A DNA stretch of 64,000 nt from Solanum dulcamara (GCF_947179165.1 NC_077238.1:36817793-36881792); one strand, 5' to 3'; shown: positions 1-12,600, counted from the stretch's first letter. The notes: generated by a model from the letters alone, not told the origin. Program-made: numbers and translations.

Positions 1-377
1 GCTGACCCAACTGCTACCTAAGATCGGATTTACAACACATGCATTCAGGCCCTTGATGATATGCTTTTTCACCACATTTTGCATAGGTGGGTTAAAACTC
101 CATTGATGCTTTATGATCTAAATAAAATCTTCTTCCAATTGTATTTTATGAGTGTAGATACCAAAAGGTATGTCTATGCTGTCAGCAATAGTCCACCCGA
201 TTACTTTCTTAAACCTCTATAATACCTCTACAAGTGCTCTAACTTGCTCCACATTTAGATCTGTAGCCACAATAACCTATAAAGTTTTACCTTTTCCTAA
301 AAACATGTACCTCAAATGACTCGACAATTCTTTTAGCTCTAGCATAGACGTCTCTTCAATGGATGGCTTAGCGAGAG
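1..377 (-). pseudogene. Element J pol remnant, segment leading into reverse transcriptase
   Basis: One minus-strand frame can be followed from 377 down to about 61. It contains LKELSSHLRYMFLG, then VIVATDLNVEQ, then KKVIGWTIADS and IYTHKIQLEED. This is the stretch just upstream of the reverse transcriptase core in Athila/Tat polyproteins. The frame carries three amber stops at 277-279, 217-219 and 118-120, at least two of them where a Gln or similar codon is usual. That suggests C-to-T decay rather than indels. The catalytic part of the enzyme lies beyond the left edge. Confidence 0.7.
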
Positions 378-631
378 GAGTCAGCCTATTCTTCAAATCA
401 AGGTCTACATTTTTGGTGGCATAAGGGTGTGAATCCATAACCTATAAAGCACAAATGCCATCACCATGAAAATTCATAATCACGGCATGTAGGCTCTCAA
501 CAGTAATCCATTCATTGATAAATAGCTCAATAACCCGTTCAATAGCTATGTATATCACAGAAATCACAGTCATATCTCTAGGATACTTTATTGATATGCA
601 CACATTAAACTTAACCTCTTCATTATTCAGT

Positions 632-1096
632 CTAAAAAGTTAGCTCGCCGTTTTTCATTTTTATCGATGCTCTACCTGTGGTAAAAAATGGCCTTCCCAA
701 AATTATGGGAACCTCGAAATCTACATCATAGTCCAAGATGAAAAAGCTGGCAGGAAATGTGAAATGATCAACTCTTACATACCCATAACAGAGAATTCCC
801 ATGGGCTTCTTTACTGATCGGTCATCCATCTACAACCTCATTGTAGTTGGTTTAGGTTCCCCCAAGCACAACTATTTGCTGGTAGCTAACAACATGAGAT
901 TGATACAAGTGCTCAAGTCACAAAACATCCTAGCAAAGTTGAATGCACAAATTTTGAATGGAATGGTGAATGCACCTGGGTCCTTCTTTTTCACAACCAA
1001 AGATCTCATAGAAAAATCACTATAATGACATAAATTATCCGTTGGCTTGAAAATGACTGTTTTCTTCTTTATAACAAGGTCTTTCATGAACTTCAC
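632..1096 (-). pseudogene. Element J aspartic protease remnant
   Basis: The minus strand reads KDPGAFTIP, then FCDLSTCINLML, then a stop, then a fragment ending [19 protein letters not shown]. These are the N-terminal, active-site and C-terminal blocks of the Athila/Tat retropepsin-like protease. The family normally has a D-L-G-A-S-type active-site loop; here it reads D-L-S-T-C, so the active-site glycine is gone. An amber codon separates the two halves. The protein would have cleaved the Gag-Pol polyprotein and cannot be functional now. Confidence 0.75.
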
Positions 1097-1564
1097 ATAA
1101 CCTGGTATTCAATCCAATGCTTCTACCAAAGGAATATTCATGGAAATTTCCTTAAGCATAGCTATGAATTTCAATAACATACCATCCTCAGCCTTCTTTT
1201 TCAACCTCTGCGGAAATAGAGGAGGTGGTTTGCGAATTTATGGAAATGGTTGTACCACCTCTGCATCATATTTCTCTTTGATATTTACCTTGTCAGTAAC
1301 CTTTGAATACACTACAACTTCTTATTCTCATTGTCATCAACAAGAACCTCATCGTTGAGTCCACTCTTGGCATGCTCATCAGTTTTAGACTTAACATCAT
1401 GGCTCAATACTTGCAAATGTTAGTCCCGAAAGCATCTTTCTACTACTATTATTCATTGCCATACATCGACTATCTTTCCTTGAGTTTTTCACAGTGCCAC
1501 TAGGAAGTGTGTCGTTCTTCATCTGACTCAAAGAAGCTGATACTTATCCCATCTAATGCTCTAA

Positions 1565-2780
1565 CTATTTGATAGAAGAAGAGTGTGAATCCACCAACTG
1601 ACTTATATTGGTCATGTCATCTTTAAGATATTTGACACCAACCTCAGTAGATTCCACCTTATGTAGTATCTTAGTCAGCATCGCTTCTATTCTTGAGCTA
1701 CCTGACCCATTTCTAACTCGATCTCTATTTCCTAGATGCACATACACTATGCTTCGATCATTCTTGAAGTTGTCTTTATTTTGACAATTCCCTTGATTGC
1801 ATTTTTCTAACCGGTCATAGAATACATCCTTTTAAAAGTTCTGGCCTTTATTTTTGGTGTTGTAAGTTGAGAAACCCCATGGTTTTTTAGATACTTTGCC
1901 TCCTCATCATAGTCAAATTCTAGACCATTATACCAATTTGTAACCCCAACTGCATTTACCTTCTCAGCACCTCCATATAGTAAGCGCTTGGTTAGAAAAT
2001 CCATCTGAGTTTTTCTATGGGCCATGTCGTAGTCTGGCATTTCCTCCGCCTTTTGTTGCTCGACCAACATCTCAAATGTATAAGCAAGACATCCAATCTA
2101 AGAATCTCTAGTATGGCATACCCTATTGTTCTTTGAAACTTTGTCTAATATAGCTAAATCTTCTGCAAAAGTCTATGAAATGAAAGATCCTCCACAGACT
2201 TAATCAACAATCGGCTTGGTCACAAAGTTGCATGATTTGCAGAAAACATTCTATTAAATGGTCATCTGTGAGATTACGATTTAGGCATTGCTTTATTTGT
2301 TGGCTAAATCTCAACCATGAGTCATGTAATGCTTTAATATGCATGTGTGTGTGACCATTAATCTCATCCTTGATCAACAACTTCTTTGAAGGTAAGAAGA
2401 ACCTTTACAGAGGTGCTTCTCTTAGTTCCTCCAAGTGGTGACTAAACCATGCGAGAGGTTATTTAGCCACTTGATTACCTCTCCATACAGATACAATGGG
2501 AATAATCTCAATTGAATTGTTGTTTAAATAACCCTAGGGATCTCAGAACACTTGCATGTGACGATGAAATTCATTAGATGCTAATTTGGATCATCTCTAG
2601 CTGACCCTCTAAACAGTCCTTTCAAGTTCAGAATCTGAAGCATGGTACTAATTATAGTAAGCTTTGCGCCTGGTGGTAATAATGGCAGAGTTATGGCCTC
2701 GGTGGCTCTGACTCCATCCATATCTAGATCATCATCATCCAAAGCAAAATCAATGAGTTGTTTCCTCCTACCTCTTAGAA
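1565..2780 (-). pseudogene. Element J gag remnant
   Basis: Minus-strand fragments in consistent order: GLFRGSARDDPN near 2600, a LRLFPLYL block, then WLNNLSHGLVTTW near 2440. This is the WL-SLP-GSI-TW core of the retrotransposon Gag domain. The C-terminal part follows: KRLLYGGAEKVNAVGV at 1807-2070, and a coiled segment of the KVESTEVGVKYLKDDM type at 1565-1747 that in Athila/Tat Gag precedes protease. Frameshifts and stops separate the pieces. The stretch 1097-1564 is the degraded linker between gag and protease, with no readable domain. Confidence 0.7.
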
Positions 2781-3089
2781 CTAGCTAATGATGCTAAAGA
2801 TCCAACCCATCTTCCACATCTTCCTGTTCATCCCCCAGATTGTCATTTTTACCATTGTTAGCCTTGGATTGAGCCTAGGAAGTTCTCTCAACCTTAGTGC
2901 TTCACGCTCTTGTACATTCATTAACAAATTGATTTCTGAAGTTTGGGATCATTGGTTCACCTTTACTTTGGGTATTTGGCATGCACTTACTTGTATCCTA
3001 CAGAAACAAAAATAAAGAAATAAAAATAAAATTAGAAAATAAGACTAAAGACCAAAAGAAGTACTAATAGAGTATTTCAAAGTAGTATT

Positions 3090-3109
3090 CCCCGACAACG
3101 ATGCCAAAA
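3090..3109 (-). other. Primer-binding site of element J
   Basis: On the minus strand this reads TTTTGGCATCGTTGTCGGGG, two bases inside the LTR terminus. It differs by a few transitions from the TGGCGCCGTTGCCGGGG site used by Athila/Tat elements. The stretch 2781-3089 between it and readable gag is untranslated leader plus degraded gag start. Confidence 0.7.
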
Positions 3110-3111
3110 TT

Positions 3112-4514
3112 TGATACGCCCAAACTTACACTTCAATTAAGAAGTATAAAGTGGTCACTGTCAAATATAAAACCCAACTAGATTTGATTTAATCCAACAG
3201 AGAATGTGGAGAAAATAAGTCTACTAACACTTATTTTGAGTTGTAGTCAATATTGCTTGAAAGTAAAAAATGCATAAAGTGAACTGGGATTGTTGGTTGA
3301 ATTATGTAACTAGTAACAATATTCGCAATAGAAAAGCAAGATACACTTAGAGTTATAATTAATATGAGAATGCAGCTAGGACTGTATTCCCCATGAAATG
3401 TATCTCATTAGACATATCGCATCAGTGATCCCATTTTAATGTATCGCAAGTAAAATCTAGCAAGTTATGGACATATAAATACCTTCTGGTCCTATTAGAT
3501 AAATTTCACCCCTTTACCTTTCGGTTTCAGAATGTATTTATACCTAACCCTTGCTTTTGACCTATGAAGACTATCCCCTCTTAGGCTAAAGCCCTTAGAT
3601 GAAGGTTTGTAACTTTGAATCTCTGTTGTAATTATCTTTTTTCTAATCTCTACCCTTCTCCCAAGAAAGTAATAAATTTAGGCAATTTTTAATGCATGTA
3701 CTGGTTAAAAGTAAATCAAAACAAAGATAACAATAATACATGCTCATTCATTAATTGAGAATCACTTATACATCTGCCTACTTTGTTATTCTGTCATGGT
3801 ACTCATAATCCTAGTTGTGGAGTTTAGCTACTCATAATCACAATAAAAGTATCAAGAATTTATATAAAATTTATGCAATAGTAACTTACGATAGTTAAGT
3901 AATTAATCTCGAAACAATGGATGAACAACAAATCAAGAAGAAAGCAAGAAACTTCATTTATGTTGAACATTGAAATTTGTTCACAAAAGCTCTATTTGTT
4001 CAATACTCCAAAAACTGTAAACTGTGCGTACCATAAAAATAAACCCCTACGCAAACTATTTTTAGAAAAATAAACCAAATTTTAAACAAAATAGGAAAAC
4101 TAAGTCGACACTGGTCCATAATTGAGCTTCATGGCTCGTACTGTATTTCACAGCCAGTATAGGTGCTCGTGGAATTGGACTTGATTCCACAGTTTCTTTT
4201 GACTTCATTTCTCCACGGGCACTTTCACATATCGTATATATCTTCACTGCCCATGAAGGGTCCTATATACTTCCATTGTTGATTTCTTCATCATCTTTCA
4301 TGGATGAACTTTATGGACCGTACAAGAATTAATGGTCCATATAGGGTATCATGTAGATTGCCTTAGGATTTTTTCTGGATCTTAGCAGCATCCATGAACG
4401 TGTAAAGTACACAGTCCATCACAACTTCCATGGCCTGTATAGGGTCTCGTGGTGATATCTTTAGGCAATTTCTTGAAAACTCTTCACAACAACACTTTTA
4501 AAGGCCAAGTCCAC
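3112..4514 (-). repeat. 5' LTR of element J
   Basis: About 1.4 kb. The plus-strand copy starts TGATACGCCCAAAC beside the primer-binding site and ends in CA at 4514, where chromovirus sequence resumes. Positions 4130-4450 contain repeated CATGG/CCGTA and GGTCCATA pieces resembling the dyad motif seen in other LTRs of this window. No coding potential. Confidence 0.6.
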
Positions 4515-5906
4515 AAGTAAGGCAAATATGATTACTGATGCTCTTAATAGGTTTTCATGGACAATGTTACCCATATTGAGGATGAAAAAAAGGATTTGGT
4601 TCGTGATGTGCATAGACTAGCTCATTTGGGTGTTCGATGGTGTTATTGCACAAAATTGCTCAAACTCATCTCTTATGTTGGATGTGAAGGCAAAAATAGA
4701 TAGTGATCCGACTTGGGTCGAATTAAAGAAAGCAATTTCTAAAATAGCCATTGAGGCTTTCTCCAAAAGGGGAGATTGTGTGCTTCATTATCAAGGTCTC
4801 TTATGTGTTCCCGATGTTGATGGTTGAGGGAAATAATAATAATTTTTAAAGCTCTTAGATCTCGATATTCTTTTCAACTAAGATCCACTAAGATGAATTG
4901 TTATTTGAGGGAAGTTTATTGATGGAATGGAATGAAGAAGGATATTGTCAGGTATATGGCTAAGTATTCATATTTCAAACAAGTGAAAGTTGAAGATAAA
5001 AAATTGAGAGGTTTGGCTCTAGTTATTGAGATTACTTCGTGAAAGTAAGAATGCTTGAATATTTACTTCATTAAAGTCTTGCCTCATATGCATCGTCAAC
5101 ATGATTCAATTAGGGTTGTTGCAGACCGACACATTTTCTTCCTGTTAATACATCTTATTTAGTCGAGGATTATGTTAGACTTTACATTCGAGAGTTGTTT
5201 AAGTTGCATGGTGTTTTGTTTTATATCATTTTGGATTAAGGAACTCAATTTATGTCTCAATTTTGGAGATTATTTCAGAAAGGTGTTGGTACTCAAGTTA
5301 AGCTTAGTATAACTTTTCACACAAAAAACGATGGTGAAACTGAGCAGACTATTAAGATATTGGAGGATATGTTAAGAGCTTGTGTGATTGCCTTCAATAT
5401 GAATTGGGATGACCATTTACCCTTAATTGAGTTTTTCTATAATAATAATTATCAGTCGAGTATTCTAACAACTCTATTTAAAGCTCTCTATGGTAGGAGG
5501 TTTAGATCTCCTATTTTCTATAAAAGAAAGTGTAGATCTCCTATTGGGTGGTTTGAGGTTGCTGAGGTCGCTTTGATATGGCTTGACTATGTTCATAAGG
5601 ATACAGAGAAAGTTAAACTCATTAGAAGAAGGTTGAAGACTGTCCAAAGTCGAAACTAATCCTATTCAAGTGAGAGAAGAAGAGAGCTTGAATTTGAAGT
5701 TCATGATTAGATTTACTTGAAAATCTCACCTATAAAGAGTGTGATGCATTTTTATAAGAAAGGGAAGCTTAGTCCCCACTATGTATGACCATGTCAGATT
5801 TTGAGATGTATGAGTTGGATTTGCCTTTAGAACTAGCATCGGTGAATCCAATGTTTCATGTTTCTTTGCTAAACAAGAGTATTGGTGATCCTACTTCCAT
5901 TGTACC
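4515..5906 (+). pseudogene. Element E pol remnant: RNase H tail and integrase
   Basis: Opens with GKANMITDALNR, the end of the chromovirus RNase H domain. Next comes the integrase zinc-binding region (LREVY..WNGMKKDIV, about 4900-4960), then the catalytic core. The longest open stretch, 5252-5659 (135 aa), has GVGTQVKLS, EQTIKILEDMLRACVI and WDDHLPLIEFFYNNNY. The last holds the third catalytic acidic residue (E of LIEF). A degraded linker follows and the frame reaches GDPTSIVP at 5906. There element A is inserted, and the frame continues as LESVGVKE at 35879. Several stops and frameshifts; not functional. Confidence 0.8.
5503..5545 (+). repeat. Short direct repeat inside E integrase
   Basis: TAGATCTCCTATT occurs at 5503-5515 and again at 5533-5545, exactly 30 bp apart. 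It adds ten codons in frame within the usual YGRRCRSPIGWF block, so RSPI is read twice. Confidence 0.8.
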
Positions 5907-6084
5907 TATCACGCTCTGAGTCTAAACCCGAGGTATGGCCGGTACTTAAAAATAATTATTGGTTCCTAAGTGAACGCTTGGACTGGCTAACCCATTAAGC
6001 TGAGGACTTTAACTCATAAAAATGTGCTCAGATAGGCAGAATAAGTGTAAATAAATTAACTATCTCAGTTTAAAACTAAGTACT

Positions 6085-8339
6085 TATCACAACCCAAACT
6101 AGGGAAAAGTCGCGACATAGCGATTGTGATGTAAGGAACCCTAACTATAAGCCATCTTAGCATATATTTTATACATAAGGTAAACAAATATGGCAATATA
6201 AGCGGAATTAATCATAACAACGGAATAGGACTAAGGGAAATCAATTCAATAGATGTCCAAACCAGACAACATTACATGTTGTGTAAACATGCCTCTAGAC
6301 TAGTCTTTGATGGGGGATTGGGAAAAGTTCTTAGATCACCTTAAAAATACAAGAAAGTTATGCAACAACAAGAATAAAAGTTATATCGTCGATAGAATGA
6401 GGACTCACCAACTCCTTGAGAATCTAGGGCAACTCTAGCCATGAATAGGATGATCGAGAACGTCGTCTGTTCCTACATTATGAGACAATGTAGTAAAAAT
6501 ATGCTTTAGTATATTTCAATGAACTAAATATGTGAGGTATGCATGAATAATTAATAGGAACGTTAACAATATGCCATAGGATGCATGACCACTCATAATG
6601 AACATGAAATAGAGCTTAAAAACATTTGAAAACATATGAAACTCATGGTCAATGCATATCATAGAAACTCATCATAAACTCATGAAACTCATGGTCAATG
6701 CATATCATAGAACTTCATCATAAACTCATAACTCAACTTCACGTATGTGGGATAAGACCTTTAACCGACATATAAGACCATCAAAGCTATTACGTGGAAT
6801 CTGACGAAACCCTCATCGAGAAGGGGGGGTTACCTTGCCAAGGTATACTCTGTTATGTTACTCATCTTAACTTAACTCAATTGTGCTATATGTGGATTCA
6901 CTAGCTAGGCCATGAAGGCAATCCTACATGGGCAACGTAGTTTGGGAATTTAGGTTGCTAATAAGATTTTCTTGAGTAACTAACTGTGTTATTGGACTGA
7001 TTCCCACCTAGAAGTCTTCTCAGCTCTTAGTCAATATCCCAATAGAAACTCATAAAACATGATCATAACATAATAGGGAAAGATAGTAGTTGCCTATCAA
7101 TCCATGTTTAAAATATATTAGGAATAGCTCATTAACTTAGTGGTTCATCTTATCACCATATTTAGCATGATTGTATGAGAATTGTACTTATCACACCATA
7201 ATAATATTTTTGATCTCAACTTTGATCATCATCATAACTTTTATCATAAAACAACAAATCTCAACTTTAAACCATAGAAACTTTCATTGAAAATCATTGA
7301 GCTCATGATCAACTCATTGAATTATTTTTAACTTTCATAATCATAACTTGATAGTAGCTTTATGCATGGGAATTCATAATTCATATCAAAATCATGCAAT
7401 TCATATCAAAATATGCATATAATGAACATTGATAAGATCTAAAAATGGAATAGAATCAGCCCAATGCAATTCATCAATACTCGGGTTCATAATTCAATTG
7501 AAATTGAAAGAAACTTTGAGAAAACTTTGGGACTTCATGGGTGAAAGGAACCCATAAATCAATCTCCATATATCTTGATTCAATTCACTAAGAATTAAAG
7601 AAGAGCCTTAAAGAAATCTGGAACCCTAGCTTGTAGCTTGAAGAAGAAATTGTGAGACTTTGTTCTTGCCTTAAAGAAATTTTAGGAGAATGAATTGAAT
7701 AGGAGAAGAATTTGAAGAATTGAATATATATATGCTTTGAACTTGGATATAAAAGTGTCTAGGTTCATTGAATTAAACTTTGAAAAAGACACAATTACCA
7801 CTCATTAAACTTTGGATTTTGGACCTACGGGACCCTTTCTACGGGTCGTAGAAGTATTGACAATTCATCAAAATGACTTATCTTGCAGGATTTAGAAAAG
7901 GTTTGAGAATTAGGTCTCTGAAATTTACAAACGGGTAATTTGTATGACCCGTAAACTTCATTATGGCTCATCAAATCCATCCGTCTTGCAAGTCCCAAAA
8001 CTTGCAAAAATATAGGTCTCCGAAGTTTGGTTACAAGTCATACCAATGACTAGTAACAACTTCTATGAACTCTCCTATCAATTCGTAGACTTGACCTTGA
8101 GGGACTTCTGAACATTAGCTCAGAACTCTTCCTACGAGTTGCATCTACGGGTCATCGAGAAGATTACAGGATGTCAACTTGAGTCATAGGACTCTCCTCT
8201 AAGTTTGGTCATGATCAAATGCTAAGTGTCACTCCGCGATTCATTCTTACGAGTCTTATAACTCTCTACGGGTCGTAGAGTGGATCTAAGGATGAGGATT
8301 TCTTTTGGGTTCCAACTCTCCGACTTCTGGGGTCTTATA
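6085..8339 (-). mobile_element. Solo LTR D inside the LTR of A
   Basis: A 2255-bp insertion flanked by the identical 5-bp duplication gtact (6080-6084 and 8340-8344). The paralogous right LTR of A (near 33790) runs straight through this point and shows the empty site. Both outer dinucleotides have decayed, the left from TG to TA and the right from CA to TA. Content resembles the LTRs of B and K (a shared stretch around CTACATTATGAGACAATGTAG near 6475), so it belongs to a related chromovirus family. No internal region, so it is a solo LTR from intra-element recombination. Confidence 0.88.
6638..6729. repeat. 46-bp tandem duplication in solo LTR D
   Basis: Two adjacent near-identical units starting GAAACTCATGGTCAATGC at 6638 and 6684. 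Confidence 0.75.
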
Positions 8340-9914
8340 GTACTCAAATATACATGATGTATATAACTCGATATTTTTAAAACATAACTAAAATTAATAA
8401 AACAAAATAACTCATACTCTATCTGACTAGTCTACGAAACCTCTATAACTGACATGAAAATAGGTATCAGGATAGGACCACAACTACCTCAAAACTAATA
8501 GTAATTAACTAAAAATAAATGACTGAAGTGCTTCTCTTAATGCAAATAGATCTTACCAAATATGGGTAGAAAATTGATCTTCAACGAGGTGACTGTTGAG
8601 GATCTCTATTACTTGTGTCTGTATCATAAAATGATGTAGCGCCAAATGACATCAATACATGGAATGTAGGTTATGTAAAATTTTTGAAAAGAAACTTACT
8701 CAAATATACTAAACTAAACTATGTAAATACCTCAACTTAATAAATCAAGCATATATGTAAAAAAAATACTTTAAAAGATTTGATTAAGCAAATAAAACTT
8801 GGTATATAAAATTATAATATTTTACTCGTGGGAGTTTCTGTAACTAAAAACCATCACTTATGAGCTATGACATGATACAATGAACTGTTGTCATTGCTAC
8901 AACTGTCTAATACCTTCCTAGGGTAAGAGAGACAACTCATCTCTAGATCCAATAAATTCCTTTTTTGTGAATATGAGGGGTCACTCAAATGAGAGGTACG
9001 CTCCTAACCTATGCTGGCTATGTAGTTTATGGGGTTTGAGTTATTCTAAACTGTTACCCAAATTGGTGCTCAATACTACTCTCAAAATATAATTTACTAT
9101 GCTCATATCTCAAGTGAGTGTATTTACTCAATCAACTCATTTAGTCTATTTTATACATAGCTAAAAAATCAACTCTTCTAAACTCATCTCTTCTCTTTAA
9201 AAGTAGATAAAATCTCAACTTAATGAATGCATTTAAAAGCATAGTTTACTTCTCAACTCAATCTCAAAAATAAATGTTTAAAAGTATTTATACTCATTGA
9301 TCAAAATAATAATTAAGAGATTTCTCAAACTGAACTCATGTTTAAAATGATAATTAAGAGACTCCAAAAACTCAACTCATGCTCAAACTCTATCTCAATT
9401 AAATGATGAAAACAATCATTGTTGAACTCAAAACAGTGCAGAAAAAAATTAATGTAAAACTCAACTAGGGTTCATGTGAATATAAACATAAATCCATAAT
9501 CTCAAAAACTCATCTCATCAAGGTACAATCAAATTATACTAGAACTCAATAAGAAATTATATAGATAATTCAAAAATTCACTTTATTGGAGTTGAAACTC
9601 GAAGTCAAAACTCAATTTGACTATATGAAGATGTAGGGCATGAGGATGAACTTAGTCCAATGTTATGATAGTCTTACATACCTGAAACAAAGATTATCTA
9701 AGCAAAATTTGAAGTTCTTACTTAAAACTCTTGAACCCTAGCTTTTCTCCTTCTCTCCAATTCTTGATCTCAAAAGATTCTAAGTGTTAATAAGAGAAAA
9801 AAACCATTAAGTACTGGTAATGGGATAATTTTAGACTAAGAATTGCTTGTGGTAAGATTAGGAAACATGGGAAAAGACCATACTAACCCTAATTAAAATT
9901 GGGTTCTATCGCCT

Positions 9915-10345
9915 ATGTACCCTTCTACGGACTGTAGGACTTTCTATGACCGTAGAAGGCCAATTTTAGTAACCATTGTTCAAAAATGGGACATTATGGA
10001 AATTGCAAAAGGGGCCTATGACCACCCTTCTATTGTTCATCTAGGACGGGTCATAGGGACCCTCTCATACAATCTCATGGAGATTTGGGACTAGAGTCTA
10101 CAGATCCATCTCTACAGGTCATAGAATCCTAGACGGGTCATAAACTCTGATTGTAGGGTCCTAGTGCTAGCACTTGGACCTAAGAGGGGTTCTTATGGGT
10201 CTTACAGTATTTTGATGGCTCATAAAAGAGTACTCATAGAAAATGGTCTTGGCGATGTGAAAATGGCTAAGTATGGAGGGGTTCCACGGGCCCTTTCTAT
10301 GGCTCGTAGAACACTCTACGGGCCGTAGAGTGGGTTATGGTCCTG
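9915..10345. promoter_or_regulatory. Cluster of CTACGG/CCGTAG-type dyads in A's LTR
   Basis: Repeated imperfect dyads such as CTCTACGGGCCGTAGAG near 10311, TTCTACGGACTGTAG near 9920 and TCTATGGCTCGTAGAA near 10296, some tens of bases apart. They lie within about 500 bp of the LTR's 5' end, which is the U3 promoter side. The right LTR has the same cluster at 35385-35790. A role as protein-binding sites is inference only. Confidence 0.4.
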
Positions 10346-10419
10346 CTGACTGCCACTCTAGTGAAGTTTTCTCTTGGTTCTTGGACTTTATCTAGTGTAA
10401 AATAGCACTAGGTATTACA

Positions 10420-10434
10420 ATATCTCCCCCATGG
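10420..10434 (-). other. Polypurine tract of element A
   Basis: On the minus strand CCATGGGGGAGATAT directly precedes the LTR start TGTAATACC. This is the plus-strand priming site position, with the same GGGGGAGATAT form as element B. Confidence 0.75.
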
Positions 10435-11394
10435 GATCATTCTTCCTCGATTGATGATCAAGCTTAGAATTTACTAAAGGCACGAATATAATCTAAGAAC
10501 TCAAAGACTCAAACTCAAGAATAACTTACTTAATTACTCAAAAATCAAGAAGGTTCTAACATAGAGATAGGAAAAAATATTACCTTCAACAATAAAACTA
10601 GGAGGAACGAATAGATGCGGGTACTTGACTTTCATATCCTTCTCGGCTTCCCATGTAGCCTCCTCTCCGAATTGATTTCTTTACAAGACATTTACTAAAG
10701 CGGCCAATTTGGTCCTTAATTTACAAACCTGGAAATCAAGACTTTAGATAGGAATCTCCTCATAAGAAAATTTATCTTGCACTCCAATTTTTTCTATAGG
10801 AACAATGAGTGAGGGGTCTCCCAAGAATTTCTTAAGCATAGAAATATAAAATACTGGATGAACAACATCTACTCTGATGGAAGCCCCAACTCATAGGCGA
10901 CATTTCCAATTCTCTTTATAATCTGGTAAGGACCAATGTATCAAGGAATTAACTTTCCTTCCTTCCCAAATTGCATGACACCTTTCATTAGCGAAACTTT
11001 CAGATACACCAAATCATTTATCTCAAAATCCAAGTCTCTTCTCCTAACATCAGTGTAGGGTTTTTGACGAATTTGCATAATTCTCAACCTCTTTTTAATG
11101 ATTTTCACTTTCTCCATATCATGGTGAACCGAGTATGGCTCTATCAACTCAGCTTCACCAACCTTAAACCAACCAATTGGAGATCTACATATCCTCCCAT
11201 AAAAGGGTCTCATAAGGAGCCATTTGAATTCTCAAATGAAAGCTATAATTGTAAGCAAACTCAATAATAGGCAAATGGTCATCCCAATTACATTTGAAAT
11301 CAATGACACAAGATCTAAACATAACTTCAAGAGTCTGAATTGTATGCTCTGCCTGACCATCTGTTTGAGGATGGAAAGCGGTACTAAGATTCAC
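10435..11394 (-). pseudogene. Element A integrase C-terminal half and chromodomain
   Basis: The minus strand encodes HPQTDGQAEHTIQTLEVM and WDDHLPIIEFAYNYSF (11185-11394, last catalytic acid in the IIEFAYN block). Then come RSPIGWFKVGEAELI and the basic DLDFEINDLVYLKVS segment (10941-11213). About 10580-10760 reads RTKLAALVNVLWRNQFGEE and TWEAEKDMKVKYPHLF, the chromodomain that marks this as a chromovirus and is known to bind histone marks and guide integration. Frameshifts at about 11200 and 10930 and several stops break it. Confidence 0.8.
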
Positions 11395-12600
11395 CTTTGA
11401 ACCTAAATCTTTCTAAAATAACTTTCAAAATAGAGACTTAGTTGAGTACCTCTATCTGAGATGATAAACAAGGGAACTCTATAAAGTCAAACAATCTCTC
11501 GAATATATAACCTTGCATAATCCTCTATTGAATATGAAGTCTTAATAGGCAAGAAATGGGCTGATTTGATCATCCTATCCAAAATCACCTAAATTGAATC
11601 ATGTTGTTTGTGGGATTGCAGTAAACCTATAATAAAATCCATATTAATCATATCCTATTTCCACTCTAGAAACACTATGTTCTGAGCTACACCACAAGGC
11701 CTTTGATGCTCAACCTTGATTTGTGGAAATTCGGGTACTTGGATACAAAGTATGTAATGTCACTTTTCATCCCATTCCACCAAAACACTTCTCTCAAGTC
11801 GTGTTACAACTTTCTGGAGTGCAAATGAATTGAATATTTGGAGTTATGAGTCACTTCCATAATTTGTTCTCGAAGACCACTAACACTCAAAACATATAAT
11901 CTACCTTGATACCTTAAAACTCCATCTCCTTCTCCGAAAAAAGCCACCTCTTTCTATGAAATTAGAATAGGGTCTTGGTCTTTATTTTTCTTTACCTGAA
12001 TAATTAATTATGACTCATCCCCATTCTAAACAATAACACCTCCCTCGTCAAAGTCCCAAAGATGAACTCCCAAGCATGCAAGTCTATACTTCTTTAGCCA
12101 ACTCTTTCTTGCCTTTCTCAACGTGAGTAGTACTCCTCATGGATAACCTCCGAAGAGCATCACCAATAACATTAGATTTACCTGGATGGTAGAAAATACT
12201 CATGTCATAATCCTTAAGTAACTCAAGCCATCTTCTCTGACTTAGGTTCAGCTCTTTCTAACTATATCAATATTGCAATCTCTTGTGATTAGTGAACATA
12301 TCTACATGTACGTCATAGAGATAATAATGCCAAATCTTGAGAACAAACACTATCGCTGCCAACTTTAGATCATGAGTAGGATAATTCCTCTCTTGGAATT
12401 TAAGGTGTCTGGAAACATAAGGTATGATTTTACCTCTCTGTATCTAAACAAAACCCAATTCAACTCAAGACGCATCACAATAAATGACGAAACCATTAAT
12501 TCCTTGGGGTTGGGACAAAACAGGAGCAGTAGTCAATCTTGTTTTCACCTCTTGAAAATTTTTCCCACAAGCCTCTAGCCATTGAAACTTAGTCTTCTTC
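11395..12600 (-). pseudogene. Element A integrase N-terminal half and RNase H
   Basis: Degraded minus-strand coding sequence. Readable blocks include an RNase H tail of the form NLSQRRWLELLKDYDMS followed by YHPGKSNVIGDALRRLS near 12160-12240. Left of it lie the integrase zinc-binding and first-aspartate regions, recognisable only in short pieces. No open frame longer than about 60 codons survives, so boundaries are approximate. Confidence 0.6.

Larger units (their letters stand above)
1..4514 (-). mobile_element. Element J: Athila/Tat-type Ty3/gypsy element, right part only
   Basis: Minus-strand LTR retrotransposon cut by the left window edge. Reading leftwards come a 1.4-kb LTR (4514 to 3112), a primer-binding site, gag, protease and the start of the reverse transcriptase region. 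The protease/spacer style and the primer site related to TGGCGCCGTTGCCGGGG are known for the Athila/Tat branch, unlike the tRNA-Met-type sites of the chromoviruses elsewhere here. The LTR ends at 4514, exactly where a plus-strand chromovirus (E) picks up in its RNase H tail, so J most likely inserted into E and E's 5' part lies left of the window. No complete ORF survives. Confidence 0.75.
5907..10419 (-). repeat. 3' LTR of element A, split by solo LTR D
   Basis: Matches the right LTR along its whole length. 5907-6084 corresponds to about 33622-33797 and 8340-10419 corresponds to about 33793-35873. The terminal TG has become TA (TATCACGCTCTGAG), while the inner end still finishes ATTACA. The only large interruption is the inserted LTR at 6085-8339. 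Confidence 0.85.
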
